Source: an uncultured bacterium (GTDB lineage Bacteria; Planctomycetota; UBA8742; UBA2392). From it: DNA of 8,459 nucleotides. The notes under the pieces are model-generated. The model did no database searches. It worked only from the letters and a program-made list of their open reading frames with translations, and had not been told where the DNA came from. Position numbers and translations under genes: made by a program. Shown piece by piece: positions 1-5,880 of the stretch. Position 1 is the first letter of the stretch. Every line of letters starts with the position of its first letter. The stretch lies in assembly GCA_938014885.1 (NCBI GenBank), contig CALLQI010000009.1:1-8459 (forward strand), written 5' to 3'.

Positions 1-45
1 CGAGTGCTTGATTGGGACGAGGCGCTACTGCTTGGGTCACTTGAG
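1..45 (-). other. 5' end of the next cassette (cut by window edge)
   Basis: Reading leftward from the core end of the first attC, this is the beginning of another cassette. A frame opened by GTG at 40-38 stays open to the edge (13 codons), but it has no clear ribosome binding site. Neither the gene nor its start can be assigned. Confidence 0.4.
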
Positions 46-174
46 GCCTAACGTTCGAGCTAAGCGGGCGACAACGGGAGGACGCCAGGGCCCGGACTGG
101 GAAAATGTACCGCGTACCCCAGGCCGGGCCCTGGTGGCCTGCCGTTGGCGCTCCGCTTGAGCGAGGGGTTAGGC
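46..174 (-). repeat. attC site 1 (minority family), 3' end of cassette 1
   Basis: It runs from GCCTAAC (46-52) to GTTAGGC (168-174), 129 bp. The inner arms CCAGGGCCCGG and CCGGGCCCTGG pair perfectly, and a further CTGGG/CCCAG stem encloses the loop. The loop contains the small palindromic element GTACCGCGTAC. It closely matches the site at 7567-7695 and differs from the other ten in its L boxes (GTTCGAGCTAAG at the left, GCTTGAGCGAGG at the right). Confidence 0.94.
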
Positions 175-210
175 GGCACCATCGTCCGCTGAAGCCCGAT
201 TGGCCAGGGC

Positions 211-612
211 TCACTTGTTGCTGGACTCGTGGGCGAAGGTAATCCGCCAGCCCTCCGGGAGCCTGCGCCATAGCGCCGAGTACGCAAGTCTTTTCTCAAC
301 GACACTCTCGTCGACTGCATCCTTCCTGGCGGCGATCAAGACCGTGGTGAGGCCGGCGTCGTCTCCCAGGGCTTCGAATATGGGGCTGTCGACGTAGGTG
401 TAACTGACCTTGTCCTTGCCATTGCTCCACCACTGGCGTTGCAACTCGCGAAGTTGATCCCACCCGCGAACGATCTCGCCGTTGAACACAAAAGTCAGCG
501 ACGATTCTCTGGCGTACGCGGCCATATGGCGATCAGTGTCGTGTGCATTCGCCGACGCCTCAAGCTCGGCGAGCAGTGGCATAACGGCGGACTTGAACGC
601 TTCGAGTGACAT
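211..612 (-). CDS. SnoaL/DUF4440-like NTF2-fold protein (cassette 1)
   Basis: A 133-residue protein of the NTF2-like/SnoaL superfamily, small cone-shaped barrels used for catalysis or ligand binding. The precise substrate cannot be told from sequence. Family features are an N-terminal helix with the AHDTDRHMAAYA stretch (residues 23-34), a strand carrying FVFNGEIVRGWDQL (41-54), and the C-terminal strand WRRLPEGWRITFAHES (115-130), the most typical part. Length suits a single-domain member. I chose the ATG at 612 because GGAG lies 7 nt upstream (620-623). An in-frame ATG at 654 would add 14 residues but has no ribosome binding site and falls in the leader just after the preceding attC. It is the only gene of its cassette, and its stop is 36 bp before the attC. 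Cytoplasmic; no signal peptide. Confidence 0.82.
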   Translation of the reverse strand: MSLEAFKSAVMPLLAELEASANAHDTDRHMAAYARESSLTFVFNGEIVRGWDQLRELQRQWWSNGKDKVSYTYVDSPIFEALGDDAGLTTVLIAARKDAVDESVVEKRLAYSALWRRLPEGWRITFAHESSNK

Positions 613-619
613 GGGCTGA

Positions 620-623
620 CTCC
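620..623 (-). promoter_or_regulatory. Ribosome binding site deciding the start of the SnoaL-like gene
   Basis: GGAG on the minus strand with a 7-nt spacer to the ATG at 612. The upstream ATG at 654 has no comparable motif, so the shorter protein is preferred. Confidence 0.6.
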
Positions 624-694
624 AATAGGGTGCGGTCGTAATCGAGTTCAACATACGCCAGGCCGCGCCGATCCAAACCCGTCGGGGTTGTGCC

Positions 695-822
695 GCCTAA
701 CGTTTGAGCTGAGGGTGGCGAGCGCCGGTATGGCACTTGGCCCGCGAAGCGGATGCTAAGCCTGAGAGCTGCGCGGGCCAAGTGCCATGCCGGTGCGAGT
801 CCGCTCGAGCGAAGGGTTAGGC
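695..822 (-). repeat. attC site 2, 3' end of cassette 2
   Basis: It runs from GCCTAAC (695-701) to GTTAGGC (816-822), 128 bp, majority family. The inner arms at 732-746 and 772-786 pair perfectly over 15 bp. Unlike its relatives it has A-T rather than G.T at the fourth arm position (GGCACTTGG). The loop begins GGATGCTAAGCCTGAG, nearly the same as in site 10. Its left core supplies the stop codon of the acetyltransferase gene. Confidence 0.95.
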
Positions 823-1290
823 GTCATTCGGCACGCGGAGCCACTTTTCGAGGTGGACACCATCCGCAGTGCCGCTGTACATGCGCCGCTTGACGCGAAC
901 CTCGTGGTACCCATGCTCGTTGTAGAAACTGCGGGCAGCGACGCTGTCTCGGCGCGCCTCGACGCGAACCCGCTTTGAGCCGGCTACGACTGCACAGGAT
1001 TCGAGCCAGGCCAGGATTGAGCTGCCAACACCTTGCCGCTGGCGATTGGGCTGGATGGCAAACAGTACCAAGTGAGCGTCCTCGTCCCAGTACTCCATGA
1101 TGCCGAACCCGATCAGTTTGTCCCGATCGCGAACGACCGCAACGTTTGTGTTAAGTGAGGCAATCGCGCGCGCCACGCGTTCAGGCTGCCAAGTCCAAGG
1201 AAGCTCGTACTCGATCAAGCTCCGCGACATCTCGGCGATCGCTTTGGCATCGCTTGCCAGAGCGAGTTGAATGTGCAGGGCGGGGGTCAC
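817..1290 (-). CDS. GNAT N-acetyltransferase, RimI-like (cassette 2)
   Basis: A 157-residue GNAT acetyltransferase that should transfer acetyl from acetyl-CoA to an amine; the acceptor is unknown. The pyrophosphate-binding motif A is canonical: Q84-R-Q-G87-V-G89 after strand 4 (HLVLFAIQP, 73-81). Motif B follows as EARRDSVAARSFYNEHGY (111-128), the pattern of RimI-type and stress-related GNATs. The reading frame is open much further upstream through the neighbouring attC, but that part is attC translation and not protein. The first start inside the cassette is GTG at 1290, only 5 nt from the attC core, which leaves no room for a cassette-borne Shine-Dalgarno sequence; the AGG of the core itself may serve. 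The stop codon TAA lies within the attC core GCCTAAC. Start confidence is moderate, family confidence high. Confidence 0.88.
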   Translation of the reverse strand: MTPALHIQLALASDAKAIAEMSRSLIEYELPWTWQPERVARAIASLNTNVAVVRDRDKLIGFGIMEYWDEDAHLVLFAIQPNRQRQGVGSSILAWLESCAVVAGSKRVRVEARRDSVAARSFYNEHGYHEVRVKRRMYSGTADGVHLEKWLRVPNDA

Positions 1291-1295
1291 GTGAC

Positions 1296-1421
1296 GCCTA
1301 ACGTTTGAGCTGAGGCGCGGGCGCCGGTATGGCGCTTGGCCTACTGGACGGATGATGGACCACTCCGGGAAGCGGGCCAAGTGCCATGCCGGTGCGAGTC
1401 GGCTCCAGCGAATGGTTAGGC
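1296..1421 (-). repeat. attC site 3, 3' end of cassette 3
   Basis: It runs from GCCTAAC (1296-1302) to GTTAGGC (1415-1421), 126 bp, majority family, subtype with GGCTCCAGCG in the right L box (shared with sites 5 and 11). The inner arms GGCGCTTGGCC and GGCCAAGTGCC pair with one G.T on the plus strand. The distal stem pairs less well than in the other sites. The core provides the TAA stop of the YhfF-like gene. Confidence 0.94.
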
Positions 1422-1898
1422 CGCACTGGCGGAAGGCCGGTACCGCACGGCGAAGCGCTCGCACACGACCTGCATGGACTCTGTGAAATCTCGGCCCGCT
1501 GCTGCGCACTCGCGAGAGAAGAACTCCCGGTGCACCCTTTGCCAGAAGGCCAATGAGCCGTCGCCTTCTCCCTCGGTGGCGGCAAACTCGGCGGTGACCT
1601 GACAAAAGGGCACGACCTCGACTAACTGGGTTTCGATGACGCACAGAGGTTGACCCGACCAATCTGTGACGACGCTCAGGTCGCCAGGCTGCGGAAGTTC
1701 TTGTCCTTCAGCCTCATAGGCCCACAGTGCTCCGGCTGTTGCGCGCTTTGTGCCCTGGAGAACCAACTCGGCGAGTTCGTTGGCCATTTCCTCGCTGTCG
1801 CCGAAGAAGAAGGCTTCGTAGAAGCGTTCTTCGTCCGCGCCGCCGGTGGCTTTGGCGAACTCATTCCAGAACGCCGAGAGATGCGCCGGAATGGGCAT
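1416..1898 (-). CDS. YhfF-type ASCH domain protein (cassette 3)
   Basis: A 160-residue protein of the YhfF group of the ASCH superfamily, PUA-related beta-barrel proteins thought to bind RNA or modified nucleosides. The group's run of features is present: FFGDSEEMANELAELVLQG (31-49), the ASCH GxK motif G49-T-K51 followed by RAT, ALWAYEAE (57-64), LPQPGD (68-73), CVIETQLVEVVPF (86-98), EFAATEGEGDGSLAFWQ (104-120) and the closing VVCERFAVRY (144-153). The length is normal for a complete single-domain member. The ATG at 1898 sits 15 nt from the preceding attC core without a clear ribosome binding site. The TAA stop is the one inside the attC core. Another ASCH gene of a different subgroup lies two cassettes away. 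No biochemical substrate is assigned; related E. coli YqfB hydrolyses N4-acetylcytidine, but YhfF proteins should not be assumed to do so. Confidence 0.87.
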   Translation of the reverse strand: MPIPAHLSAFWNEFAKATGGADEERFYEAFFFGDSEEMANELAELVLQGTKRATAGALWAYEAEGQELPQPGDLSVVTDWSGQPLCVIETQLVEVVPFCQVTAEFAATEGEGDGSLAFWQRVHREFFSRECAAAGRDFTESMQVVCERFAVRYRPSASAA

Positions 1899-1913
1899 GG
1901 TGTAGCTGGTGCG

Positions 1914-2041
1914 GCCTAACGTTTGAGCTGAGGGGCCGACGCCGGGATGGCGCTTGGCCCGCGAGACCGATGATAAGAACCACGGGCTCGCGGGCCAAGT
2001 GCCATGCCGGTGGAGGTCCCCGCTCGAGCGAAGGGTTAGGC
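1914..2041 (-). repeat. attC site 4, 3' end of cassette 4
   Basis: It runs from GCCTAAC (1914-1920) to GTTAGGC (2035-2041), 128 bp, majority family, subtype with GGAGGTCCCCGCTCGAGCG at the right (shared with sites 6 and 7). The arms GGCGCTTGGCCCGCGAG and CTCGCGGGCCAAGTGCC pair with one G.T on the plus strand. The loop contains GATGATAAGAA, as in site 11. Confidence 0.95.
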
Positions 2042-2047
2042 AGCAGC

Positions 2048-2458
2048 TCAGCGCAGCTTGGTGCGCCCAAGGCGCTTGGCGTTTGCCACCGCCTTGCGAT
2101 GCACCGGGGCAAGCCCCTTGCCGAACACGCCCAGCGCTGCGCCCTGGATCTGCGCCACGACCTTGCTTGCGGTGGGCTTGCCTCTGAGTGACGGAGACCA
2201 GATGGAACGAAGGAAGGAAGTTGCAAGGGCTTGATTGGCGCGCACAGACTGCATTGCCATGGCATGCCAGGCCTCGGCGAAGGCTGTCTTCTTCTCCGCG
2301 ACCATGAGCTGGAACTCCTTGCGATCGCGCTCAGACAGGGTTGGCCCAGACAAGGCCATTCGAGTTACTCGATGGGCCACAACTTGTGGCACCGCTACTG
2401 CAAGCTCCGCAGCCTTGATGGCGACAGACTTGGTCTTGCGGGTCGGGCGGGCGGACAT
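2048..2458 (-). CDS. Phasin-like PHA granule-associated protein (cassette 4)
   Basis: A 136-residue basic, Ala-rich, largely helical protein. It resembles the short polyhydroxyalkanoate granule-associated phasin-like proteins of betaproteobacteria, which coat storage granules; this is recognised by overall pattern only. Matching stretches are ELAVAVPQVVAHRVTRMALSGP (18-39), SERDRKEFQLMVAEKKTAFAEAW (42-64) and the C-terminal FGKGLAPVHRKAVANAKRLGRT (112-133). The N-terminus is Lys/Arg-rich (RPTRKTK), with no signal peptide. The ATG at 2458 has AAGGA 6 nt upstream (2465-2469), a good ribosome binding site within a 49-nt leader. The TGA stop lies 6 bp before the attC core. PHA genes are normally chromosomal core genes, so a cassette copy is unusual. 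An alternative is an unrelated helical DNA- or membrane-binding protein of similar composition. Confidence 0.68.
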   Translation of the reverse strand: MSARPTRKTKSVAIKAAELAVAVPQVVAHRVTRMALSGPTLSERDRKEFQLMVAEKKTAFAEAWHAMAMQSVRANQALATSFLRSIWSPSLRGKPTASKVVAQIQGAALGVFGKGLAPVHRKAVANAKRLGRTKLR

Positions 2459-2507
2459 GCAGGTTCCTTTGATGCAGCCCGACTGTAGTCCTCACGGCGT
2501 TTGTGCT

Positions 2508-2633
2508 GCCTAACGTTTGAGCTGAGGCGCGAGCGCCGGTGTGGCGCTTGGCCCGCTGGACGGATGATGAACCACACTGGCCGGCGGGCCAAGTGCCATA
2601 CCGGTGCGAGTCGGCTCCAGCGAAGGGTTAGGC
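2508..2633 (-). repeat. attC site 5, 3' end of cassette 5
   Basis: It runs from GCCTAAC (2508-2514) to GTTAGGC (2627-2633), 126 bp, subtype with GGCTCCAGCG at the right. The outer arms CCGGTGTGGCGCTTGG and CCAAGTGCCATACCGG pair throughout with two G.T wobbles on the plus strand. The loop has GGATGATGAACCA. Confidence 0.95.
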
Positions 2634-2764
2634 GTCATTGCTGGCCTACCACTGCCTCAGTACAGGAGTGTGCCGGCAGTTCACGCTAGCCCAGCAAGGC
2701 AACAGTGCATACGAACATCCAGGGCAACCACTCGCGTACGTCTTGCGCCAATAGCCAATCCTCG
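2634..2764. other. 131-bp spacer between attC 5 and the ASCH gene stop
   Basis: The longest gene-free stretch in the window that is not attC. On the minus strand it is the 3' untranslated tail of cassette 5. It holds only tiny frames of about ten codons without ribosome binding sites, and no strong hairpin with a T tract. Nothing else is recognised here. Confidence 0.5.
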
Positions 2765-3349
2765 CTATGGGCGGTGTGAGCGCTTCGCCTCAGCGTCGAC
2801 GGCTCTTGCCGTCTCCTCGTCGAGCGTCACCCAAGTGACTGCACCTGGCCGATGGTGATATCGGACCGGACTATCCAGCCTGATGACGTCTTCAAGGACC
2901 CATGCAAAGAGTCCGGCTAGGTTCGTTGCCTCAGCTTGCGAGACATGAATGTGCTTGGCGTTTGCTCGAGCAATGCCGGAGGTGAGCTCTATCACCTTGG
3001 TCAGGCGGGCCACACCTACGACAGTTCCCGAGCCACTGCGGATCAACGCAACCGGTCCAATCTTCTTCGTGGGCTTGCTCCGGATCTCCCAGGTCTTGCT
3101 CCCTTCAAGGATCCAATCGATGTACGGCTGACGAATCGGAATGGCGGAGAGAGTTCCCATGTCACTACCTCGCTGGCTTCTAAGGCATTTGGACGAATCT
3201 GCGGAGTGTTGCGCCAGCATCCTTTCTGCGGCTTGCACTTCTCGTTTGGTCGGCTCCCTGCCGGTGATACTCGAGTGCAAACCGGCCAGTGAGGACACGC
3301 TCAGATCGTCACCCGGCAGCAAGAACAACTTGGGCTTCGTGCGAGACAT
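2765..3349 (-). CDS. ASCH domain protein with N-terminal extension (cassette 5)
   Basis: A 194-residue product. Residues 68-176 form an ASCH domain (PUA-related fold, probable RNA or nucleoside binder). The signature is textbook: IRQPYIDWILEGSKTWEIRS (72-91) with G83-x-K85-x-x-E88-x-R90. A beta-strand SGTVVGVARLTKVIEL (107-122), FAWVLEDVIRL (148-158) and a basic PVRYHHRPGAVTWVTL (161-176) follow. The first 63 residues (MSRTKPKLFLLPGDDL onward, then a helix GREPTKREVQAAERMLAQ, 30-47) are not part of a usual ASCH protein, and I do not recognise them. Both the ATG at 3349 (GGAG, 7-nt spacer, 3357-3360) and the in-frame ATG at 3160, which would start the bare ASCH domain as MGTLSAIPIRQP (GAGG, 7-nt spacer, 3168-3171), have good ribosome binding sites. 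Two products are therefore possible. The TAG stop is 131 bp before the attC. Confidence 0.85.
   Translation of the reverse strand: MSRTKPKLFLLPGDDLSVSSLAGLHSSITGREPTKREVQAAERMLAQHSADSSKCLRSQRGSDMGTLSAIPIRQPYIDWILEGSKTWEIRSKPTKKIGPVALIRSGSGTVVGVARLTKVIELTSGIARANAKHIHVSQAEATNLAGLFAWVLEDVIRLDSPVRYHHRPGAVTWVTLDEETARAVDAEAKRSHRP
3168..3171 (-). promoter_or_regulatory. Internal ribosome binding site within the ASCH gene
   Basis: GAGG with a 7-nt spacer to the in-frame ATG at 3160 (residue 64). Initiation here would give a 131-residue protein that is just the ASCH domain. The context (GAGGTAGTGAC-ATG) is strikingly like that of the upstream start (GGAGTAGTGCC-ATG at 3349). Confidence 0.5.
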
Positions 3350-3370
3350 GGCACTACTCCAATTCGTGAC

Positions 3371-3499
3371 GCCTAACGTTTGAGCTGAGGGGCCGGAGCC
3401 GGAGTGGCGCTTGGCCCGCGAAGCGGAGCATAGACTGGCAGCGCTTCGCGGGCCAAGTGCCAGGCCGGTGGAGGTCCCCGCTCGAGCGAAGGGTTAGGG
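3371..3499 (-). repeat. attC site 6, 3' end of cassette 6
   Basis: It runs from GCCTAAC (3371-3377) to GTTAGGG (3493-3499), 129 bp. The last core base is G rather than C, so on the coding strand this site begins CCCTAAC. The arms GGCGCTTGGCCCGCGAAGCG and CGCTTCGCGGGCCAAGTGCC pair over 20 bp with one G.T on the plus strand. It gives the TAA stop of the cassette 6 gene. Confidence 0.94.
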
Positions 3500-4171
3500 C
3501 GCATTTTGCAGGGCGCGAACATCGAGGTATGCGTGATAGACACCGAAAGACTCGAGGCTTGCTGGAAGGCCAAGGGCAGCATGAATCTGGTGCGTCACTG
3601 CCTCCCACTCGCGGACCTGCGAAGGGCCTCGCATATCGTGATCGTTGAGGAAGTAGAGGAAGACCAGCCTGCTGTCCAACCCGTTGAGATTTGCAAGGAG
3701 AAAGTGGTGAGCCAGGCGATTGGCGTACTGGTAGTAGGTAAGGTGCCAATCTGCCGTTGATGAGGGCGCATAGAAGGCTCTCGCCTCGGCTAACGCGGCT
3801 TTGATCCTGGATAGGGAGGCCGGCCCAGCTTGGGAAGGCGGTGACTCTGCCTCCTTGGTATGAGCTTTTGCTTCAACGAAGAGCGAGCCGCTGCCGACTC
3901 GTGCAACTGCATCCCACACGGGCCCGCCCTTTGGCCAGAAACTAGCTAGGCTACGACTTGGAAGAGTCGCTATTCCGGCCTTGCGCAGTGCAGCCGCGTC
4001 ACGCGGCTCCGCGAAGCGCTCAGCAGCCAGGGGCGCGGACCAAGACACCTGCTCATGCGGACGGAGAGCTCCGGCCTGAGTCAGTGACGCCCGCAAGAGT
4101 TCGGGGGCCTCAGCGACGGCGAGTTGAAGCCAATGCTGACTACCACGATCTGCATAGGTCGGGGTGGACAT
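3494..4171 (-). CDS. Hypothetical protein with PD-(D/E)XK nuclease-like signature (cassette 6)
   Basis: A 225-residue soluble protein with no assigned function. In the middle, VWDAVARVGSGSLFVEAKAH (85-104) places D87, then 12 residues, then E100-A-K102. An Asp on one strand followed by E-x-K on a hydrophobic next strand is the catalytic pattern of the PD-(D/E)XK (Mrr/Holliday-resolvase-like) nuclease superfamily. After it come SLSRIKAALAEARAFY (119-134), an aromatic helix WHLTYYQYANRLAHHFLL (142-159) and a strand SRLVFLYFLND (167-177). The Q and Y residues of that helix may sit near the active site as in Mrr-type enzymes. This is motif reading, not proof; no DNA-binding domain is evident. The ATG at 4171 is 18 nt from the preceding attC core and lacks a clear ribosome binding site. 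The TAA stop lies inside the attC core. It could be a defence or repair nuclease, or a catalytically inert relative. Confidence 0.75.
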   Translation of the reverse strand: MSTPTYADRGSQHWLQLAVAEAPELLRASLTQAGALRPHEQVSWSAPLAAERFAEPRDAAALRKAGIATLPSRSLASFWPKGGPVWDAVARVGSGSLFVEAKAHTKEAESPPSQAGPASLSRIKAALAEARAFYAPSSTADWHLTYYQYANRLAHHFLLANLNGLDSRLVFLYFLNDHDMRGPSQVREWEAVTHQIHAALGLPASLESFGVYHAYLDVRALQNAP

Positions 4172-4189
4172 CTTGCGGTGGGCTATGCG

Positions 4190-4318
4190 CCCTAACGTTT
4201 GAGCTGAGGGGCCGGAGCCGGAATGGCGCTTGGCCCGCGAGGCGCAGCATAGGCCATGATCGCTTCGCGGGCCAAGTGCCAGGCCGGTGGAGGTCCCCGC
4301 TCGAGCGAAGGGTTAGGC
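4190..4318 (-). repeat. attC site 7, 3' end of cassette 7
   Basis: It runs from CCCTAAC (4190-4196) to GTTAGGC (4312-4318), 129 bp. It is closest to site 6. The arms GGCGCTTGGCCCGCGAGGCG and CGCTTCGCGGGCCAAGTGCC pair with two G.T wobbles on the plus strand. Confidence 0.94.
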
Positions 4319-4365
4319 GTCACCGAGCGGAGGCCGGACCCTGCAGGAGCAGTCGACCTGGTGAG

Positions 4366-4896
4366 CTAGTTGGAAAGCTGGATTGGGCGGCATTCGGTGC
4401 CTCCGCCCCTCTTGCTGCGGCAGCTATTGCCTGCAGGGCATTCCGCGTCGACCGCGCAAGACATCCCCGATGCAGTCGGCTGGGTTCTCTGGTTGCCTGT
4501 GATCCGCACGCGTTGCCACCCGCGGGCGACCATGCAAGCTTGCGTCGCTTGATTGCGATTGCTAGTGTTCGCATCAGCCGTGTACGTGACTGGCGCCACA
4601 GTTTGGCCAGGTGTAGTGGTGCAGTTGGTGGAACTGGAACCGTACACAGTGCTGCCAACTCCGTAAGCCGAGCCAGAGCCGTAGCAGTTCGTGGTTGATG
4701 GAGTCGTGTACCCGCTAGTAAGCTGCTGAGTGACAATTGCCGCAGGATAAAGTCGCGCGGCCTCAACCTGGCACTCATAAGACTCGCGATTGAAGTCTTG
4801 CTGTGTCGCGCCGTACTTCTGCCATTGATACTGCGCGCAGCCGCCCAGTAACGCCAAAGCAAGTAGCAGTGCCTTAGAGCGGAATGAAGCGTTCAT
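4366..4896 (-). CDS. Secreted Cys-rich lipoprotein (cassette 7)
   Basis: A 176-residue predicted lipoprotein. Residues 1-20 are a lipoprotein signal peptide: basic MNASFRSK, hydrophobic ALLLALALL, and lipobox L-G-G-C20, so Cys20 would be lipidated after cleavage by signal peptidase II. Ala21 at position +2 is compatible with outer-membrane sorting. The first mature part (W25-Q-K-Y-G ... F35 ... Y40-E-C42) and C121-M-V-A-R-G-W127 fit a common small lipoprotein pattern in which two cysteines flank a variable linker. That linker (60-118) is low-complexity and rich in Ser, Thr, Gly and Tyr, with C71 and C92. The C-terminus holds a second Cys cluster, C147-x5-C153-PAGNS-C159 ... GGGTEC169, suggesting disulfides in the periplasm. 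The ATG at 4896 follows a 67-nt leader with only a weak GAG. The ligand or role is unknown. It is the only clearly exported product in the window. Confidence 0.82.
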   Translation of the reverse strand: MNASFRSKALLLALALLGGCAQYQWQKYGATQQDFNRESYECQVEAARLYPAAIVTQQLTSGYTTPSTTNCYGSGSAYGVGSTVYGSSSTNCTTTPGQTVAPVTYTADANTSNRNQATQACMVARGWQRVRITGNQRTQPTASGMSCAVDAECPAGNSCRSKRGGGTECRPIQLSN

Positions 4897-4963
4897 AGTG
4901 TCTCGCGAAGATCTGTCGTGTCATTGGCACTGCGCTGGCAAAGCAGCCCAAGGTAATTGTGAC

Positions 4964-5089
4964 GCCTAACGTTTGAGCTGAGCGGCTGGCAACGGCAGGG
5001 CGCTTGGGCCGCGAGGCGGATGATGACACTGGCCGCCTCGCGGCCCAAGTGCCCTGCCGGTGGCAGTCCGCTCGAGCGAAGGGTTAGGC
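4964..5089 (-). repeat. attC site 8, 3' end of cassette 8
   Basis: It runs from GCCTAAC (4964-4970) to GTTAGGC (5083-5089), 126 bp. The arms GGGCGCTTGGGCCGCGAGGCGG and CCGCCTCGCGGCCCAAGTGCCC pair over 22 bp with one G.T on the plus strand. It shares the TTGGGCC/GGCCCAA arm variant with site 10. Confidence 0.95.
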
Positions 5090-5115
5090 CGCACTTTCCG
5101 ACCGTGCCGAGGCTC

Positions 5116-5814
5116 TCAGGCGCTGCTCAGTAGCAGACTGGCGAACTCTTCAGGGTTGTCGAGCATCGCGTGGTGTCCGGTGTGGGTGCGGTGAACGCTC
5201 CAGCCAGGTGAGCTGGACAACTTGTCGAAGAACTTGGTGAAGGGGGAAGGACTCCATCCGTCCGCGTAGACGTAGGTCTGCTTGCTAACCTTGCGGTGAT
5301 TCCCTACCAAGCGAATGCGCTCGACGAAGCACGCCAGTGACATGGGAACCACCTTCGACTTCACCCAGGCCAGGTCGGCTATGTTCACGTGGAAGTCTTC
5401 GCTTGGGATCGGCTTGGTCCGACCGGCGTGCTCACCTGCGCCCTGTATGAAGTAAGGGCGTTTCGGCTCGACATGGTCCCAGAGCGCCTCGCCGTCTTCG
5501 AGGATGAACGCATCGGCGTAGACAAGCGAGCGGATCCGGTCGTGCATTGCATCGGCAACTCCGCGAACGACGGCGCCTCCATATGAGTGACCGCAAAGAA
5601 CGATGTCTTGGAGGTCCTCCCACCGCAAGACATTGCAGACATCCTGAATGTGCAGGCTCAAGTTGATCTCGAGCCCCGCAAGATGCGACCGCTCGCCGAC
5701 TCCCGTGAGAGTCGGGGTGAAGACCTCGTGCCCGTTGCTCCTAAGGAGCCTTGCAACGCGAGGCCAGACCCAGGCACCGTGCCAGGCGCCGTGAACCAGG
5801 ACGAATGTGGTCAT
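5116..5814 (-). CDS. Alpha/beta hydrolase, esterase/hydroxynitrile-lyase-like (cassette 8)
   Basis: A 232-residue complete alpha/beta-hydrolase of the compact group that includes plant methyl esterases and hydroxynitrile lyases. The substrate is not predictable. The N-terminal strand and oxyanion loop are FVLVHGAWHGAWVW (4-17). The substrate loop TLTGVGERSHLA (35-46) is typical of the bacterial members. The nucleophile elbow is G75-H-S77-Y-G79, making Ser77 the nucleophile. The likely acid is D185 in YVYADGWSPSPF, and the histidine is H215 in TGHHAMLDNPEEF (212-224). All triad positions are present, so it should be active. The ATG at 5814 has the strongest ribosome binding site in the window, AGGAGG (5819-5824), with a rather short 4-nt spacer. 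An 11-bp palindrome CTACTTAGTAG (5823-5833) overlaps its edge and could form a small hairpin. The stop is 26 bp before the attC. No signal peptide. Confidence 0.92.
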   Translation of the reverse strand: MTTFVLVHGAWHGAWVWPRVARLLRSNGHEVFTPTLTGVGERSHLAGLEINLSLHIQDVCNVLRWEDLQDIVLCGHSYGGAVVRGVADAMHDRIRSLVYADAFILEDGEALWDHVEPKRPYFIQGAGEHAGRTKPIPSEDFHVNIADLAWVKSKVVPMSLACFVERIRLVGNHRKVSKQTYVYADGWSPSPFTKFFDKLSSSPGWSVHRTHTGHHAMLDNPEEFASLLLSSA

Positions 5815-5818
5815 GCTG

Positions 5819-5833
5819 CCTCCTACTAAGTAG
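5819..5833 (-). promoter_or_regulatory. Strong ribosome binding site next to a small palindrome
   Basis: AGGAGG (5824-5819) precedes the hydrolase ATG by 4 nt. The palindrome CTACTTAGTAG (5833-5823) overlaps its first two bases. A hairpin or protein-binding site here could modulate initiation, but the palindrome is short and may be chance. Confidence 0.45.
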
Positions 5834-5880
5834 CGTGGGCCACCCCGAGCGGACAGAAGCGCCTCAACGGCGCCTGTGCG

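Noticed and set aside
46..174. attC hairpins as rho-independent terminators
   Set aside because: The inverted repeats are strong but no T tract follows on either strand. Their size and core sequences identify them as attC. Partial attenuation of transcription cannot be excluded.
60..320. Open frames ending in PNPSLKRSANGRPPGPG-type sequence (also 7581-7997) and NPSLEP/NPSLER types (1298-1585, 3354-3749, 6500-6826, 6989-7561)
   Set aside because: These are translations of attC sites read through from a neighbouring frame. The recurring peptide comes from the recombination site and is not a protein domain.
211..654. Longer start (ATG at 654) for the SnoaL-like gene
   Set aside because: No ribosome binding site, and the extra 14 residues match leader sequence. 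The ATG at 612 has GGAG at 7 nt.
817..1662. A 281-codon open frame covering the acetyltransferase and a long N-terminal part
   Set aside because: Residues before the GTG at 1290 are the translation of attC site 3 and an out-of-frame reading of the YhfF-like gene. The real gene starts within its own cassette.
3958..4698. A 246-codon plus-strand frame across attC site 7
   Set aside because: It is antisense to two well-supported minus-strand genes, crosses an attC site, and has an Arg/Ala/Ser-rich composition typical of a shadow frame.
4320..4862. A 180-codon minus-strand frame overlapping the lipoprotein
   Set aside because: It is another frame of the same DNA without a domain. The lipoprotein frame has a signal peptide, lipobox and ordered cysteines.
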